A stretch of DNA of 64,000 bases from Rhodospirillales bacterium (GCA_020638295.1 JACKIU010000001.1:372001-436000), one strand, 5' to 3'; counted from the stretch's first letter, positions 8,228-18,401 are shown. Notes: generated from the sequence alone by a model not told the origin. A program made the numbers and translations.

Positions 8228-8335
8228 TGCCCGCGAAAAATAGATAAAATTTTAGACAAATACCATGCAAGTAATCGCATCAAGTATTACTTAAAACTTT
8301 ATCCATAATTCAGTAAATATTTACATCATTTGCGT

Positions 8336-8357
8336 ACCCTCTAAGAAAAAAGAGGGT
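8336..8357 (+). promoter_or_regulatory. Hairpin covering the ribosome-binding site
   Basis: ACCCTCT and AGAGGGT pair around an A-rich loop. The right arm is the Shine-Dalgarno sequence (AGAGGG), five bases before the ATG at 8362, so the fold would hide it. This is the arrangement of a thermometer or protein-controlled translational switch; folding is predicted by eye only. Confidence 0.5.
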
Positions 8358-8361
8358 TACG

Positions 8362-8886
8362 ATGGTGAATTCAACTGCGTTAAAGGCAGAATTTAAACAA
8401 AAAACAATAGAGGGACGGATGAAGGGGTTGGCAGCCCGGTTATTTAAGCTGCCAACTCCCGCTTCCGGCCAACGTGGCCCGCTTTTTATTTCGCTGGACA
8501 GCGCCTTTAAACCCGCCGCCGAATATGAAGGCATGCTGGGCAGCCTTATGATTGAAAGCCTTCTGGGTACAGCCTTTAGCGCGGCGGCGAATGATAACGG
8601 CATCGTGGAAGCGGTCAGCACGTTTTGGGGCACGTCCCAGGTGGATATGCTGGCCGAGGGCGTGAGCGAATATCTCAAAGATCAGGAAAGAGCCGCCGCA
8701 CATGGCCGGGGGAGTTTTGCCCGCACGGCCGAGGATGCGTCCGTTTATGGGACAGCGTCAACTGACGATTTTTCAAGCCTTTCTGTGCGGATGGAGATTG
8801 AAGAAACGCTTGCCGGTCTTGCACAATCCTTAAGCGTCGCAAAGCGCGAGACGCGGACTGCGCCTATATTAGAATTTTGTGCATAA
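8362..8886 (+). CDS. Uncharacterised protein
   Basis: 174 residues starting MVNSTALKAEFKQKTIEG. No signal peptide is apparent; a mildly hydrophobic stretch lies at about residues 61-75 (GSLMIESLLGTAFSAAA). Later there is a Ser/Asp-rich region and a helix (MEIEETLAGLAQSLSVAKRE). I do not recognise the family. The start is set by AGAGGG five bases upstream, inside a hairpin. The surrounding 8.2-8.36 kb spacer is AT-rich and probably holds its promoter. Confidence 0.65.
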   Translation: MVNSTALKAEFKQKTIEGRMKGLAARLFKLPTPASGQRGPLFISLDSAFKPAAEYEGMLGSLMIESLLGTAFSAAANDNGIVEAVSTFWGTSQVDMLAEGVSEYLKDQERAAAHGRGSFARTAEDASVYGTASTDDFSSLSVRMEIEETLAGLAQSLSVAKRETRTAPILEFCA

Positions 8887-8978
8887 AATCCTTTGAATTG
8901 AAACGCTTGGCCGCTTTGCTTCATTAAGATATGATGGTTTTTGGTATTTGTGGTTTCAGCCCCGACAAGTGATCGTCC

Positions 8979-9914
8979 ATGTATAATTTTACATCCTCGT
9001 TACTGCGCGAAAAATTCGTTATCCACGACAGAAAAACGAAGGATGACAAGGCTATCGTCGCGTTGAGCAACCGTTTTGTCGTTGAACTGGAAAACCTCAA
9101 AGACGGGCCCAATGAAATATTCATCGTGCGGGGGCATAATATGCATACGGTCGTGCGGATGGCCGGGCGCATTATCTATGAATTTAACGAAATGGGTCCG
9201 ATTGCCAACCGCAACACGCCGTTTGACTGGTCCAAGGCGTGGAAATCCATCGTCAACGATTATGAATATGCCTATAACCCGCAGCGCTGGATTGCCATCT
9301 ATCATGAAGGCAAATGTGTGTTTTCCTCCGGCGATCACCACCCCTTTTTCGACATGATTGAAAAATGCGATCACGGCAATGACAAAGATTATGATTACGC
9401 CATTCCGGCCGCGGAAAGTCTGTTCAAGCAGGCCGGTAAGAATATCAAAATCGATCATGACGCCAATGTCGCGCTCTCTGTGCATTTTGAAAAAGGTGAA
9501 GGCCGCTGCGGGGTTATTTTACGTGGATCTAACCAGACGACAACATTCAGTTTTGTTGTGCGTCCCAAATCACAGACGATGGCGATTAATATTCCGCAAT
9601 GTCTGGCCGGGGCCGCCTGCTTTTTGGAAGGGGTGCAACTGGCCTTTTTTGTGGGGATGAATACCGAGAAAATCCGCATCGGACTTATTGAACGCTTCTC
9701 GAAAGAAGAAAAACAAACCAAAGAAGGCAAACAGCGCCTGACCCGCCTGACCAACGAAATTTCCAACATGGAAGCGGCGCATGATGTGCGTTACCGCCCG
9801 GAAAAGCCTGAGTTTTATTTCCTGATGAATCAAGCTGAAGAGCTCGGACAACGGATTTTAGAACCGCCGCCGCAAAGGCCCCGGAACACCGCCGAAGGCG
9901 ATACCGATCTCTAA
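8979..9914 (+). CDS. Uncharacterised cytosolic protein
   Basis: 311 residues starting MYNFTSSLLREKFVIHDRK. No signal peptide or membrane segment is apparent. Notable stretches are FIVRGHNMHTVVRMAGRIIYEFN, HEGKCVFSSGDHHPFFDMIEKCDHG, an alternating hydrophobic strand region, and a charged helix (EEKQTKEGKQRLTRLTNEISNMEAAHD) near residues 245-270. I cannot assign a family. The next gene is 74 bases downstream on the same strand. Confidence 0.7.
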   Translation: MYNFTSSLLREKFVIHDRKTKDDKAIVALSNRFVVELENLKDGPNEIFIVRGHNMHTVVRMAGRIIYEFNEMGPIANRNTPFDWSKAWKSIVNDYEYAYNPQRWIAIYHEGKCVFSSGDHHPFFDMIEKCDHGNDKDYDYAIPAAESLFKQAGKNIKIDHDANVALSVHFEKGEGRCGVILRGSNQTTTFSFVVRPKSQTMAINIPQCLAGAACFLEGVQLAFFVGMNTEKIRIGLIERFSKEEKQTKEGKQRLTRLTNEISNMEAAHDVRYRPEKPEFYFLMNQAEELGQRILEPPPQRPRNTAEGDTDL

Positions 9915-9988
9915 AATCCCACTTTTATTTGCATAAATACGGGAATGTTTGATATTGTGTGAGTTCATGACTCATAGAGGGGTGAAGT

Positions 9989-10351
9989 ATGACTACAGCT
10001 ACAGCACTCAATGGACCGGAGCAGGTTCGTTTTCAGAAATTTTCCATTGCCATCGGCATTCATGATGATCCCGAAACGGAGGACGCTATGGAGGCTTTGT
10101 TCGAGATCACTAAGATGGGTTGCTGTGAGGCAGCGCATGAGCTTATGCGTGTCTGCCATAGCGAGGGGCAAAAGGCGTCAGCCCGAACGATGAGTGTTTT
10201 TAAAGGGACCGGATTGATACGAGGTGACAGCACGCCACCAGAACGCGTCAGGTTCGCGGTACGCAAAGCTGTTGAACTCTCATATCTGAATATGGAAGAC
10301 GACATCGAGCTGGCCCTTAAGCCGGACCCCCGCGCTCTTGACCTGCATTAA
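9989..10351 (+). CDS. Uncharacterised small protein
   Basis: 120 residues preceded by GAGGGGTG six bases before the ATG. A beta strand is predicted near FQKFSIAIGIHDD, then helices (EDAMEALFEITKMGCCEAAHELMRVC) with a paired Cys-Cys, and a basic central part. It converges with acnA, leaving six bases between stop codons. Family unknown. Confidence 0.65.
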   Translation: MTTATALNGPEQVRFQKFSIAIGIHDDPETEDAMEALFEITKMGCCEAAHELMRVCHSEGQKASARTMSVFKGTGLIRGDSTPPERVRFAVRKAVELSYLNMEDDIELALKPDPRALDLH

Positions 10352-10357
10352 ACCCTA

Positions 10358-13018
10358 TTAAGCCGCCATGCGCCGTAAAACATAGTGCAAGATGCCGCCA
10401 TTTTTGAAGTAATCGACTTCATCGAGCGTATCAAGACGGCAGAGCAGCGTGACATTTTTGGTTGAACCATCGGCGTAATGCACGGTCATCTCGACATCCT
10501 GGCCCGGCTTCAGGCCGCCAGAGATACCTTTAATGTCATAGGTTTCATCGCCTTTCAGGCCAAGGCTTTCGCGGTTGCCGTCTTTGAATTGCAGCGGCAG
10601 CACGCCCATACCGATGAGGTTTGAACGGTGGATACGCTCAAAGCTTTCGGTGACCACGGCTTTTACGCCGAGCAGCCTAGTACCCTTGGCCGCCCAGTCG
10701 CGCGATGATCCGGTGCCGTATTCTTTCCCGGCGATGACGACCAGCGGCGTGCCCTCCTTGCGATATTTCATCGCCGCATCATAGATGCTCATTTCCTCAC
10801 CTGAAGGCATATGCTTGGTATAGCCGCCTTCGGTGCCGGGGACCATTTCGTTTTTGATACGGATATTGGCGAAGGTGCCGCGGGTCATCACGCGGTCATT
10901 GCCGCGACGTGAGCCATAGGAGTTAAAATCCTTGGGCTGGACGCCGTGATCGACCAGATACGCGCCGGCCGGGTGATCTTTTTTGAACGAGCCTGCCGGC
11001 GAGATGTGGTCGGTGGTCACGCTATCCCCGAGAATGGCGAGCGGACGCGCGCCGGAAATATCGTTCACATCGCCGGGGGCCATCCCCATGCCTTCAAAGA
11101 AGGGCGGATTCTGAATATAGGTCGAATCATCGCTCCAGTCATAGGTTTCACTGGCAGCGTTCGACTCCCCTTTGGCGCCGATAGCTTGCCATTCCTTGGT
11201 GCCTTTGAACACATCGGAATAACGCGAAACGAACATATCCCGTGTGATGCAGTTCTTCATGACATCGGCAATTTCGGCGTTGGTCGGCCAGATGTCTTTC
11301 ATGAACACATCGTTGCCGTCTTTGTCCTGACCGAGCGGGTCGTTGTACAGATCGACCTTCATCGACCCGGCGATGGCGTAGACCACAACCAGAGGCGGAG
11401 AGGCCAAATAGTTAGATTTGACATGCGGGGAAATCCGACCTTCGAAGTTGCGGTTACCGGACAGCACAGCCGTCACGTTGAGATCGCCCTCCTCTACCGC
11501 CGCACCGACGGGGCCGGGCAGCGGGCCGGAGTTGCCGATACAGGTGGTGCAACCATAGCCCACCGTATCAAAACCCAGCTCATCGAGATCGCCTGACAGG
11601 CCTGCCTTGTCGAGATAGTCGGTGACGACCTGCGAGCCGGGCGCGAGTGAGGTTTTCACCCACGGCTTGACGGTGAGACCCTTTTCATGGGCTTTTTTGG
11701 CGACCAGACCGGCGGCCATCATCACGGCAGGGTTGGAGGTGTTGGTGCAGGAGGTAATCGCGGCAATGACAACATCGCCGTTGGCCAGTTTGTAATCCGC
11801 ACCTTTGACGGGAACGGATTTTTCTTCGGGGCAGACTTTATCAAAGGACTCTACCGATTTTGACAGCGCGATGCGGTCCTGCGGACGCCGCGGGCCGGAA
11901 ATGGCGGGCTCGACATCGCCCAGATCAAGATGCAATGTGGTGGTGAATTCGGGATCGGGCGAGGAGGCATCGCGCCACATGCCTTGTTCTTTCGCATAGG
12001 CCTCAACAACTTTCACGCGGTGTTCATCGCGGCCTGTGAAGCGCAGGTAGTTGAGCGTTTCCTCATCAATCGGGAAGAAGCCGCAGGTCGCGCCGTATTC
12101 GGGGGCCATATTGGCGATGGTGGCCTGATCGGCCAAGGTGAGGTGATCGAGGCCCTCGCCATAAAATTCAACAAATTTGCCGACCACGCCAAGCTGGCGC
12201 AGCATTTCAACCACGCGCAGAACCAGATCGGTAGCGGTTGTGCCTTCCTTCATCTTGCCGGTCAGTTTGAAGCCGACAACCTCGGGGATCAGCATGGAAA
12301 TCGGCTGGCCGAGCATCGCGGCTTCGGCTTCAATCCCGCCGACGCCCCAGCCCAGAACAGCCAGACCGTTGACCATCGTGGTGTGAGAGTCTGTGCCCAC
12401 CAATGTATCGGGATAGATCACCCCGCCCTCTTCCCAAACGGTCTGGGCGAGATATTCCAAATTCACCTGATGGCAAATGCCGGTGCCCGGCGGGACAACG
12501 CGGAAATTTTTAAACGCGCCCTGCCCCCATTTGAGGAATTCATAGCGTTCGGCGTTGCGTTCGAATTCTTTCTCGACGTTATGCTGGAAGGCCTGAGAGC
12601 TACCAAACTCATCGACCATCACAGAGTGGTCGATGACCAGATCGACGGGGACAACCGGGTTAATCTTTTGCGGGTCGCCGCCTAGAGATTTCATCGCCTC
12701 GCGCATGGCGGCGAGATCGACCACGGCCGGGACGCCGGTAAAGTCCTGCATCAGTACGCGCGCGGGACGGTAAGCGATTTCATGAGAGGATTTTTTTTGT
12801 TTCAGCCAGTCAGCCAGCGCCTGCACATCTTCGGTCGTGACCGTGCGACCATCTTCAAAGCGCAGCAGGTTTTCGAGCAGAACCTTTAGCGTATAGGGCA
12901 GCCTTGAAACATCGCCGATCTTGTCGGCAGCGGCTTTAAGGCTGAAATAATCATAGCTTTTACCGTCAACTTTGAGCGTTTTGCGTGTTTGCAGAGAATC
13001 GTGGCCTGTGCGTGTCAT
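10358..13018 (-). CDS. acnA: Aconitate hydratase A
   Basis: 886 residues, the normal length for AcnA/IRP1-type aconitase, which interconverts citrate and isocitrate in the TCA cycle. The [4Fe-4S] ligands are visible in [10 protein letters not shown] (residue ~418) and [12 protein letters not shown] (~484 and 487). The swivel-domain catalytic segment [36 protein letters not shown] is present. AAAGGGG lies six bases before the ATG. It forms a monocistronic unit; isocitrate dehydrogenase is encoded 6 kb away on the same strand. Confidence 0.98.
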   Translation of the reverse strand: MTRTGHDSLQTRKTLKVDGKSYDYFSLKAAADKIGDVSRLPYTLKVLLENLLRFEDGRTVTTEDVQALADWLKQKKSSHEIAYRPARVLMQDFTGVPAVVDLAAMREAMKSLGGDPQKINPVVPVDLVIDHSVMVDEFGSSQAFQHNVEKEFERNAERYEFLKWGQGAFKNFRVVPPGTGICHQVNLEYLAQTVWEEGGVIYPDTLVGTDSHTTMVNGLAVLGWGVGGIEAEAAMLGQPISMLIPEVVGFKLTGKMKEGTTATDLVLRVVEMLRQLGVVGKFVEFYGEGLDHLTLADQATIANMAPEYGATCGFFPIDEETLNYLRFTGRDEHRVKVVEAYAKEQGMWRDASSPDPEFTTTLHLDLGDVEPAISGPRRPQDRIALSKSVESFDKVCPEEKSVPVKGADYKLANGDVVIAAITSCTNTSNPAVMMAAGLVAKKAHEKGLTVKPWVKTSLAPGSQVVTDYLDKAGLSGDLDELGFDTVGYGCTTCIGNSGPLPGPVGAAVEEGDLNVTAVLSGNRNFEGRISPHVKSNYLASPPLVVVYAIAGSMKVDLYNDPLGQDKDGNDVFMKDIWPTNAEIADVMKNCITRDMFVSRYSDVFKGTKEWQAIGAKGESNAASETYDWSDDSTYIQNPPFFEGMGMAPGDVNDISGARPLAILGDSVTTDHISPAGSFKKDHPAGAYLVDHGVQPKDFNSYGSRRGNDRVMTRGTFANIRIKNEMVPGTEGGYTKHMPSGEEMSIYDAAMKYRKEGTPLVVIAGKEYGTGSSRDWAAKGTRLLGVKAVVTESFERIHRSNLIGMGVLPLQFKDGNRESLGLKGDETYDIKGISGGLKPGQDVEMTVHYADGSTKNVTLLCRLDTLDEVDYFKNGGILHYVLRRMAA

Positions 13019-13317
13019 GGTTACCCCTTTATATCCCGTTGGGAAATTGTGCCTGAATCGGACATTTTCAAGAGCATATCACGGCAAAAAGCGCTTGGGA
13101 ATCGGTAAAAATACGTGCGAATTCAGCCGCTTATGAAAATCCCCAAAATTGGCACGGAGTCTCCTTTTTTCCGCCACATTTGAAAGCCATAGTAATATTA
13201 TAGACACACAGATCGGAATTAGAAGAATTCAGACCTCTACCGTCTAAATTAGCTCACTACCGTAATTTTACCGCCGGGCCTTACCACCCCGGCGGTTTTA
13301 CGTTTTTTGGCAGATTT
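13019..13317. other. Intergenic region upstream of acnA
   Basis: This stretch has no credible ORF. The half next to acnA should hold its promoter, and the far half holds a GC-rich terminator hairpin. I see no recognisable operator. Confidence 0.5.
13267..13298. terminator. Terminator hairpin
   Basis: ACCGCCGGG pairs with CCCGGCGGT around an eight-base loop. It is followed by TTTTACGTTTTTT on the plus side and a shorter T-run on the minus side. It lies about 20 bases beyond the stop of the minus-strand gene at 13318, its likely client. Confidence 0.7.
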
Positions 13318-14190
13318 TTAAAGCTCTAAGCTTGTAACTCGCTGCTGCAAGTTATTTTCGGACGCTTTTGTTCTTTTATAATGTGTTACAATGTCACCAA
13401 AGATACGAGATACTTTTCGGGGAAGTATTTTCTGATCATCTACCGCTTTTAGCGCCTTCCGAAAACTTGAAATTAATTCGTCCGAAACCGGTGGTTTTTC
13501 ACAATCATCAATGTCAAAACTGCTATATAATGTTTTTGAAGGATGCGGTCGGCAACCGTCAAGCGCCTTCAGAAGCGCTGGGGCATCAAGAAGGCTTTTG
13601 ACCAGCTTCCTTGTAAAATTTTGAATGCTTTCGGGGGTAATGTTTTTGAACTCTCCCGCCTTTGCGCTTTTGTGAAGCCGCGCCATGGCGCTGAACGCAT
13701 CTGCGTTGTGCTGGCCAAGGCCCGCTTCAAAATCGACTTGACCGCTCAGGAAGATTGCTTCGGGCGTATTTTCCTCATCCATGGTTTCAAGGGCGGCAAT
13801 AGCTTTTTCCGGGTAATATTGGGCGATGGTGGTCGCCAATTGCCGTACAGCCTCTTTTCCGCCGATCTTCTGCAAAGCGGCAATATAATCGTCCTCGTGA
13901 TGTTCACCCTCGTGCGCTTTAAGAGGTATTCCCAAAACTTTCTGCGTTCTCAGATAGTTTTCTTCAATATTAAACATATTGACTACCCAATGTGTCGCGC
14001 CCGCAAACTCTTTGATTGCTGCAAGCCAAGCTTTACGTATACCAGCATCTTCCAGACATTTGACACTCGCTTTTAACATTAGCATCATTCCAGATCTTTG
14101 ATGGCCGCCCTTATTTTCATCGAGTAATTCTTTCCGAGAATCTACAGGGTTATTGTCGTTCGGCTCTTTATCCGCTGTTTTGTCTGACAT
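13318..14190 (-). CDS. Uncharacterised protein
   Basis: 290 residues from MSDKTADKEPNDNN (the upstream start at 14226 is less likely). The N-terminal 35 residues are polar and disordered. The rest is helical: a hydrophobic helix at AWLAAIKEFAGATHWVVNMF, then HEGEHHEDDYIAALQKIGGKEAVRQL and a TPR-like arrangement (YYPEKAIAALETMDEENTPEAIFLSGQVDFEAGL). Its base composition is more AT-rich than the flanking acnA and metB genes. I do not recognise the family; recent acquisition is possible. Confidence 0.65.
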   Translation of the reverse strand: MSDKTADKEPNDNNPVDSRKELLDENKGGHQRSGMMLMLKASVKCLEDAGIRKAWLAAIKEFAGATHWVVNMFNIEENYLRTQKVLGIPLKAHEGEHHEDDYIAALQKIGGKEAVRQLATTIAQYYPEKAIAALETMDEENTPEAIFLSGQVDFEAGLGQHNADAFSAMARLHKSAKAGEFKNITPESIQNFTRKLVKSLLDAPALLKALDGCRPHPSKTLYSSFDIDDCEKPPVSDELISSFRKALKAVDDQKILPRKVSRIFGDIVTHYKRTKASENNLQQRVTSLEL

Positions 14191-14314
14191 ATTTTTACGT
14201 CTACCTGCTCGTTGCTGTAAGTGCACAGTTTATTACAATAAATACTCTAAATATGTCAATAATTATCGCAAAGCGGATTGACGCGGGCGCGCCGTCGCGG
14301 ATACAACTATATTT

Positions 14315-15463
14315 ATGGGTAAAGATAAACGCAGACGTACAAAAGCAGTGAGAGCAGGGATCGGAACCGATCCGGCCTATGGGTCGGTGATGCCGCCGCT
14401 GTATCTGTCCTCGACCTTTCAAATTGACGGGCTGGACAAGCGCGGTTCTTACGAATATTCGCGCACGCGCAACCCGACGCGCGATGAACTGGCCAACGCT
14501 TTGGCAGATCTTGAAGGCGGGATCGGCTGCGCGGTGACAGCTTCGGGGATGGCGGCACTGACGTTGATCCTGCATTTGCTGGGGCCGGATGATTTACTGC
14601 TCGCGCCGTATGATATGTACGGGCGGTCTTACTGGCTGCTGCGCGCTCTGGCGGAAAAGAAGCATTTCCGGCTGGAATTTATCGATTGTTATGACGACGG
14701 CGCTCTCGATGCGGCTTTTGCTCAAGGGCCGAAAATGGTGTTGATCGAAAGCCCGTCAAACCCGGTGATGCGGATTGCCGATATTGCGACAATCGCCAAG
14801 CGGGCCAAAGAATGCGGCGCGCTGACGGTTGTGGATAATACGTTCCTGTCGCCCATTCTGCAAAACCCGTTCAAGCTCGGCGCGGATATTGTTTTTCATT
14901 CCACAACCAAATTCATTAACGGACATAGCGATGTCGTCGGTGGAGCGGTGATTGTCAAAGATGATGAACACTTGCTGGCCGATTTACATTTGTGGAACAA
15001 CTCTCTGGGGACCATTGGTGCGCCGTTTGACGCCTATATGACGCTGCGCGGCCTGCGCACGCTGGAGGTGCGGGTGCATCGCGGGGAAGAAAATGCGCGA
15101 GCGATTGCCGAATTTCTGGATGAGCATGACAAGGCGGGGCGCGTTTACTATCCCGGTCTGCCCGGCGATGAAGGTCATGCGATCGCCAAGAAACAACAAG
15201 AAGGCTTCGGGGCGATGCTCAGCTTTGAGCTTCAAGGGGATATCGATGCATTTTTGGCCAATCTGACGATGTTTTCACTGGCGCAATCTCTGGGCGGCAC
15301 GGAAAGCCTGATCAATCACCCGGCCAGCATGACGCATGTTGCGATGGGCGCGGAAGCGCGCGCCAAGGCCGGCGTGAGCGACAATCTGCTGCGCCTGTCT
15401 GTGGGGATTGAGCATATTGATGATTTGCTGGCGGATCTGGAAACCGCTCTCAAGGCGGCTTAA
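14315..15463 (+). CDS. metB: Cystathionine gamma-synthase / trans-sulfuration PLP enzyme
   Basis: 382 residues, a full-length Cys/Met-metabolism PLP enzyme. YSRTRNPTRDELANAL binds the cofactor phosphate of the neighbouring subunit, TASGMAALTL stacks on the PLP ring, and VVDNTFLSPILQNP precedes the Schiff-base Lys in HSTTKFINGHSDVVGG. GHSDVVGG with SLGGTESLINHPASMTH favours MetB-like cystathionine gamma-synthase over MetC beta-lyase, but substrate choice cannot be settled by eye. Start ATG follows TATATTT with no strong Shine-Dalgarno sequence. Confidence 0.85.
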   Translation: MGKDKRRRTKAVRAGIGTDPAYGSVMPPLYLSSTFQIDGLDKRGSYEYSRTRNPTRDELANALADLEGGIGCAVTASGMAALTLILHLLGPDDLLLAPYDMYGRSYWLLRALAEKKHFRLEFIDCYDDGALDAAFAQGPKMVLIESPSNPVMRIADIATIAKRAKECGALTVVDNTFLSPILQNPFKLGADIVFHSTTKFINGHSDVVGGAVIVKDDEHLLADLHLWNNSLGTIGAPFDAYMTLRGLRTLEVRVHRGEENARAIAEFLDEHDKAGRVYYPGLPGDEGHAIAKKQQEGFGAMLSFELQGDIDAFLANLTMFSLAQSLGGTESLINHPASMTHVAMGAEARAKAGVSDNLLRLSVGIEHIDDLLADLETALKAA

Positions 15464-15466
15464 GCC

Positions 15467-16174
15467 TTAATCGTGACCGCGATAGGCTGCGGCGGGGGCC
15501 TGATAATCAGGGCACTTGCTCTGAACATATTGGTATTCGGCGAGGTTGTCGATGGCCTGTTGGGCTTCGGCGCGCTCGATTTCCATCTTTTTATATTCAA
15601 ATTCGACCAGTTGCGAGACCGTCTGGCGCATCCGATCGGCAATATTTTGCGAATGTTCGGGCGGGATCGGCCCGGCAATGAAACCGCGCTGTTGCAGACC
15701 GTCAAAAACTTTCTTGCCGATGGTTTGGGCATATTTATTGGCGATTTTACGATCTGCCATAATATGCTTCATTTCATGGGTCAGCACTGCGTCGTACATA
15801 CAGGAATCCTCGGAGACTTCTTTGGCGATGACGATGGTCGGGGTAATATCGATTTCGATGGTGACCTTTTCGTACCAGACGCAAAAGGCATTCATCTGCG
15901 GGGCTTGTTTATAGTCCAACTCGACGGTCGAACGCATGGCGATCTGGCCCTGCATGAACCCGTTGGTGTGGGTGACATTATTGTAGCCGTAAGGGTTGAT
16001 CGTGCTGATTTCCTGGCTCTGAATCGCGGCGCCGGTGCGCGAGGTGTCGATGATCAGTTCTGCGGTTCTGGGTACGACGGCGATTTCCGCCGGGGCCGGA
16101 ATCTGGCAGATTTGCGGGCTGGAAGCCGCTAGGATCAATGCTGTGCCTGTGGTTACGGGGTCAAAAGGGATCAT
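15467..16174 (-). CDS. Putative HExxH zinc metalloprotease-like protein
   Basis: 235 residues. A hydrophobic N-terminal stretch (GTALILAASSP) may act as an export or anchor signal. The central LTHEMKHIMADRK near residue 132 contains HEMKH, fitting the HExxH zinc-protease motif, preceded by beta-rich sequence and a Cys pair (FCVWYEKV, DSCMYDAVLTHE). The C-terminal half is a long helix (QLVEFEYKKMEIERAEAQQAIDNLAEYQYVQ). It resembles secreted proteases with a DUF922-like core. It converges with metB with only three bases between. Confidence 0.6.
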   Translation of the reverse strand: MIPFDPVTTGTALILAASSPQICQIPAPAEIAVVPRTAELIIDTSRTGAAIQSQEISTINPYGYNNVTHTNGFMQGQIAMRSTVELDYKQAPQMNAFCVWYEKVTIEIDITPTIVIAKEVSEDSCMYDAVLTHEMKHIMADRKIANKYAQTIGKKVFDGLQQRGFIAGPIPPEHSQNIADRMRQTVSQLVEFEYKKMEIERAEAQQAIDNLAEYQYVQSKCPDYQAPAAAYRGHD

Positions 16175-16258
16175 ACTGCCTGCTTGCTCTTGTGAAACTC
16201 TCTCGAATAGTATATCAGAAAAAAGGTTAATATTTGAAGAAATTCAGGAGGTTGCGCC

Positions 16259-16549
16259 ATGAATATGCTCATTCAACTGATCTCGCTGGCCTTTGACGTC
16301 TATGTCCTGATTATCGTTCTGCAGGTCGTGGTGAGCTGGCTGATCGTTTTTGACGTGATCAATACGAATAACGAGAAGGCGCAAAACCTGATTGCCCTGT
16401 TGAAAAAGGCGACCGATCCGGTCTACAAGCCGGTGCAAAAATTTGTTCCGCCGATTGGCGGTATCGATGTGACACCGATTGTCGTGATTTTCGGCCTGAT
16501 GATTTTACAGAGCCTTATTACGCAACTGCTTATTGGGCTGATGTATTAA
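16259..16549 (+). CDS. YggT family membrane protein
   Basis: 96 residues, two transmembrane segments (residues ~5-28 and ~70-92) with the YggT signature: [37 protein letters not shown]. The family is linked to osmotic shock tolerance and cell-envelope or division proteins; its exact role is unclear. AGGAGG six bases upstream sets the start. It is followed immediately by folD, probably one transcript. Confidence 0.9.
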   Translation: MNMLIQLISLAFDVYVLIIVLQVVVSWLIVFDVINTNNEKAQNLIALLKKATDPVYKPVQKFVPPIGGIDVTPIVVIFGLMILQSLITQLLIGLMY

Positions 16550-16578
16550 TAATGCTTGCGAAGAAAGAGACACAACCG

Positions 16579-17427
16579 ATGAGCGAGACTCAAATTATTG
16601 ACGGCAAAGCGATTGCCAAAGCCTTGCGTGAAGAGTTGGCCGCGGAGGTCGCGAGCTTAGATACCGAGCCCGGTCTTGCCGTGATTCTGGTGGGGGACGA
16701 TCCGGCTTCTCAGGTTTATGTCCGCAATAAAATCAAGGCCTGTGAAGCCTGCGGGATTAAGAGCTTTGAATCGCGTCTGCCTGCGCAGGCTACGGAAGCG
16801 GAAATCATGGCCGAGATTGAGGCGTTTAACGATAATAAGGATGTACACGGGATTTTGCTGCAATTGCCGCTGCCCTATCCACTGAATGCCGATACGTTGA
16901 TCCAGCATATCAAGCCGGAGAAAGATGTCGACGGCTTAAGCTTTATCAATCAGGGCAAGCTGGTTGCGGGTGACAAGAGCGGGCTGGTGCCTTGCACGCC
17001 GCAAGGTTCGATGATGCTCATTAAAAGCGTTGAGCAGGATTTAAGCGGCAAACATGCGGTGGTGATCGGGCGCAGCTTATTGTTTGGCAAGCCGATGGCG
17101 CAGTTGCTTTTGGCTGAGAACTGCACGGTGACGAGCGCGCATTCACGAACGCAGAATTTGCCGGAAGTTTGCAAGCAGGCCGATATTCTGGTGGCTGCGG
17201 TGGGCCGCGCGAAGATGGTTCAAAAGGACTGGATCAAGCCGGGCGCAATTGTGATTGATGTCGGCATCAATCGTCAGGAAGATGGACCGCTATGCGGCGA
17301 TGTTGATTATGATCAGGCGCTGGGCGTGGCAGGAGCAATTACCCCTGTACCGGGCGGCGTCGGGCCGATGACGATTGCGTGCTTGCTGAAAAACACCGTT
17401 GAGGCGGCGAAAAAAGCTAAAAATTGA
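16579..17427 (+). CDS. folD: Bifunctional methylenetetrahydrofolate dehydrogenase/cyclohydrolase
   Basis: 282 residues from [19 protein letters not shown], as in other FolD proteins; a start at 16552 would add nine residues. Catalytic Lys lies in [15 protein letters not shown] (YxxxK), followed by [11 protein letters not shown], the P-E-KDVDGL segment, the NADP-binding [17 protein letters not shown], and C-terminal [16 protein letters not shown]. It interconverts one-carbon forms of tetrahydrofolate for purine and methionine synthesis. It lies just after the yggT-like gene. Confidence 0.97.
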   Translation: MSETQIIDGKAIAKALREELAAEVASLDTEPGLAVILVGDDPASQVYVRNKIKACEACGIKSFESRLPAQATEAEIMAEIEAFNDNKDVHGILLQLPLPYPLNADTLIQHIKPEKDVDGLSFINQGKLVAGDKSGLVPCTPQGSMMLIKSVEQDLSGKHAVVIGRSLLFGKPMAQLLLAENCTVTSAHSRTQNLPEVCKQADILVAAVGRAKMVQKDWIKPGAIVIDVGINRQEDGPLCGDVDYDQALGVAGAITPVPGGVGPMTIACLLKNTVEAAKKAKN

Positions 17428-17531
17428 GGGCGCGTAGCCTCTTTCAATGATTTAGCCGAAATCTTTTTCTTGCACTTTATGCTTTCTGCCATGTATAAGT
17501 TTTGCATTTATGTAAATATTTGTGGTGTGCC

Positions 17532-18401
17532 ATGGCCAGTAAAGATTTTATTCAATCTATAAAATCAATGAGTAAAAAAACGCTTAGCAGACAACCGCTT
17601 TCTCAGCGTTTTTCTGATATTGCTACTCTTGTCAGAGGTGTAAGGAACAATGTTCCGGAATTTTTAGAAGATTCCGGTTTTGCCGTTGATCCATGGGACA
17701 AGCATAAAAATGTACGCCCTCATGTAGAAGCGATGCTGCATATATCGGAAACAATTCGCCATTCTCAGACGTATCTGGATTTTTTGGAAAACAGCCGCGA
17801 TCTTACTTTACGCTCGATTCAAGATGACCGTGGTCTTCTTGAAAGCATAGCGCATTATCTGGTTTCTTGTGAGAATGATCAAAAAGCGGTTATTCAAGCC
17901 GTGAATTTATATCAGGCTGCTGCGTCCTGTGAAGCGAGTGATTTTGATTTTGGGGAGACGAGTATTGTATTTTTTGAAGAAGCAAAGCGTTACTACAAAC
18001 AATCCAATGCGATTTGTATCTTAAATGGCTCCTCTGTTTGCAATCTAAAAACCGGATCAAGAAAAATTAAGATTAACACGCATGATGATACTGGCTTTCG
18101 CACATCATTAAATGCTTTGGGCATCGTTTTTCATGAAGGCGTCCATGACCAGATTTTTCAACTGGCTTTTGCCTGTCATACAAAAGATAAGAGTTTGGGG
18201 AGTTTGGGGAGTTTGGCTGAAGATGCTGAGCTTTATGCGATATTTAAGGAAAAGGCTGCCACCATTCCTTCCGGTATACGCCTAGCTTATCTTGAACAAT
18301 TTCATGAAATCGTCGCTCATGATCAGCAGAGTAAATTCATGAGTGCCCTTAATAGCCTTTTGAAATCAGCTGGATGTTCTACTTTGTCACAACCGCATTA
18401 A
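17532..18401 (+). CDS. Putative HExxH metallopeptidase-like protein
   Basis: 289 residues from MASKDFIQSIKSMSKKTLSRQ. No signal peptide or membrane segment. The key segment LGIVFHEGVHDQIFQLAFAC contains HEGVH (HExxH), with an Asp/Glu-rich LAEDAELYAIFKEKA about 30 residues later that could supply the third zinc ligand. GSLGSL is a short tandem duplication. The N-terminal two thirds is helical. The gene is AT-rich compared with folD and converges with its neighbour with a four-base overlap. A predicted protease only; family uncertain (possibly DUF6782-like). Confidence 0.6.
   Translation: MASKDFIQSIKSMSKKTLSRQPLSQRFSDIATLVRGVRNNVPEFLEDSGFAVDPWDKHKNVRPHVEAMLHISETIRHSQTYLDFLENSRDLTLRSIQDDRGLLESIAHYLVSCENDQKAVIQAVNLYQAAASCEASDFDFGETSIVFFEEAKRYYKQSNAICILNGSSVCNLKTGSRKIKINTHDDTGFRTSLNALGIVFHEGVHDQIFQLAFACHTKDKSLGSLGSLAEDAELYAIFKEKAATIPSGIRLAYLEQFHEIVAHDQQSKFMSALNSLLKSAGCSTLSQPH

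Noticed and set aside
14227..14314. SAM riboswitch upstream of metB
   Set aside because: The spacer is only 88 bases and AT-rich, with no recognisable SAM-II-like pseudoknot elements or terminator.
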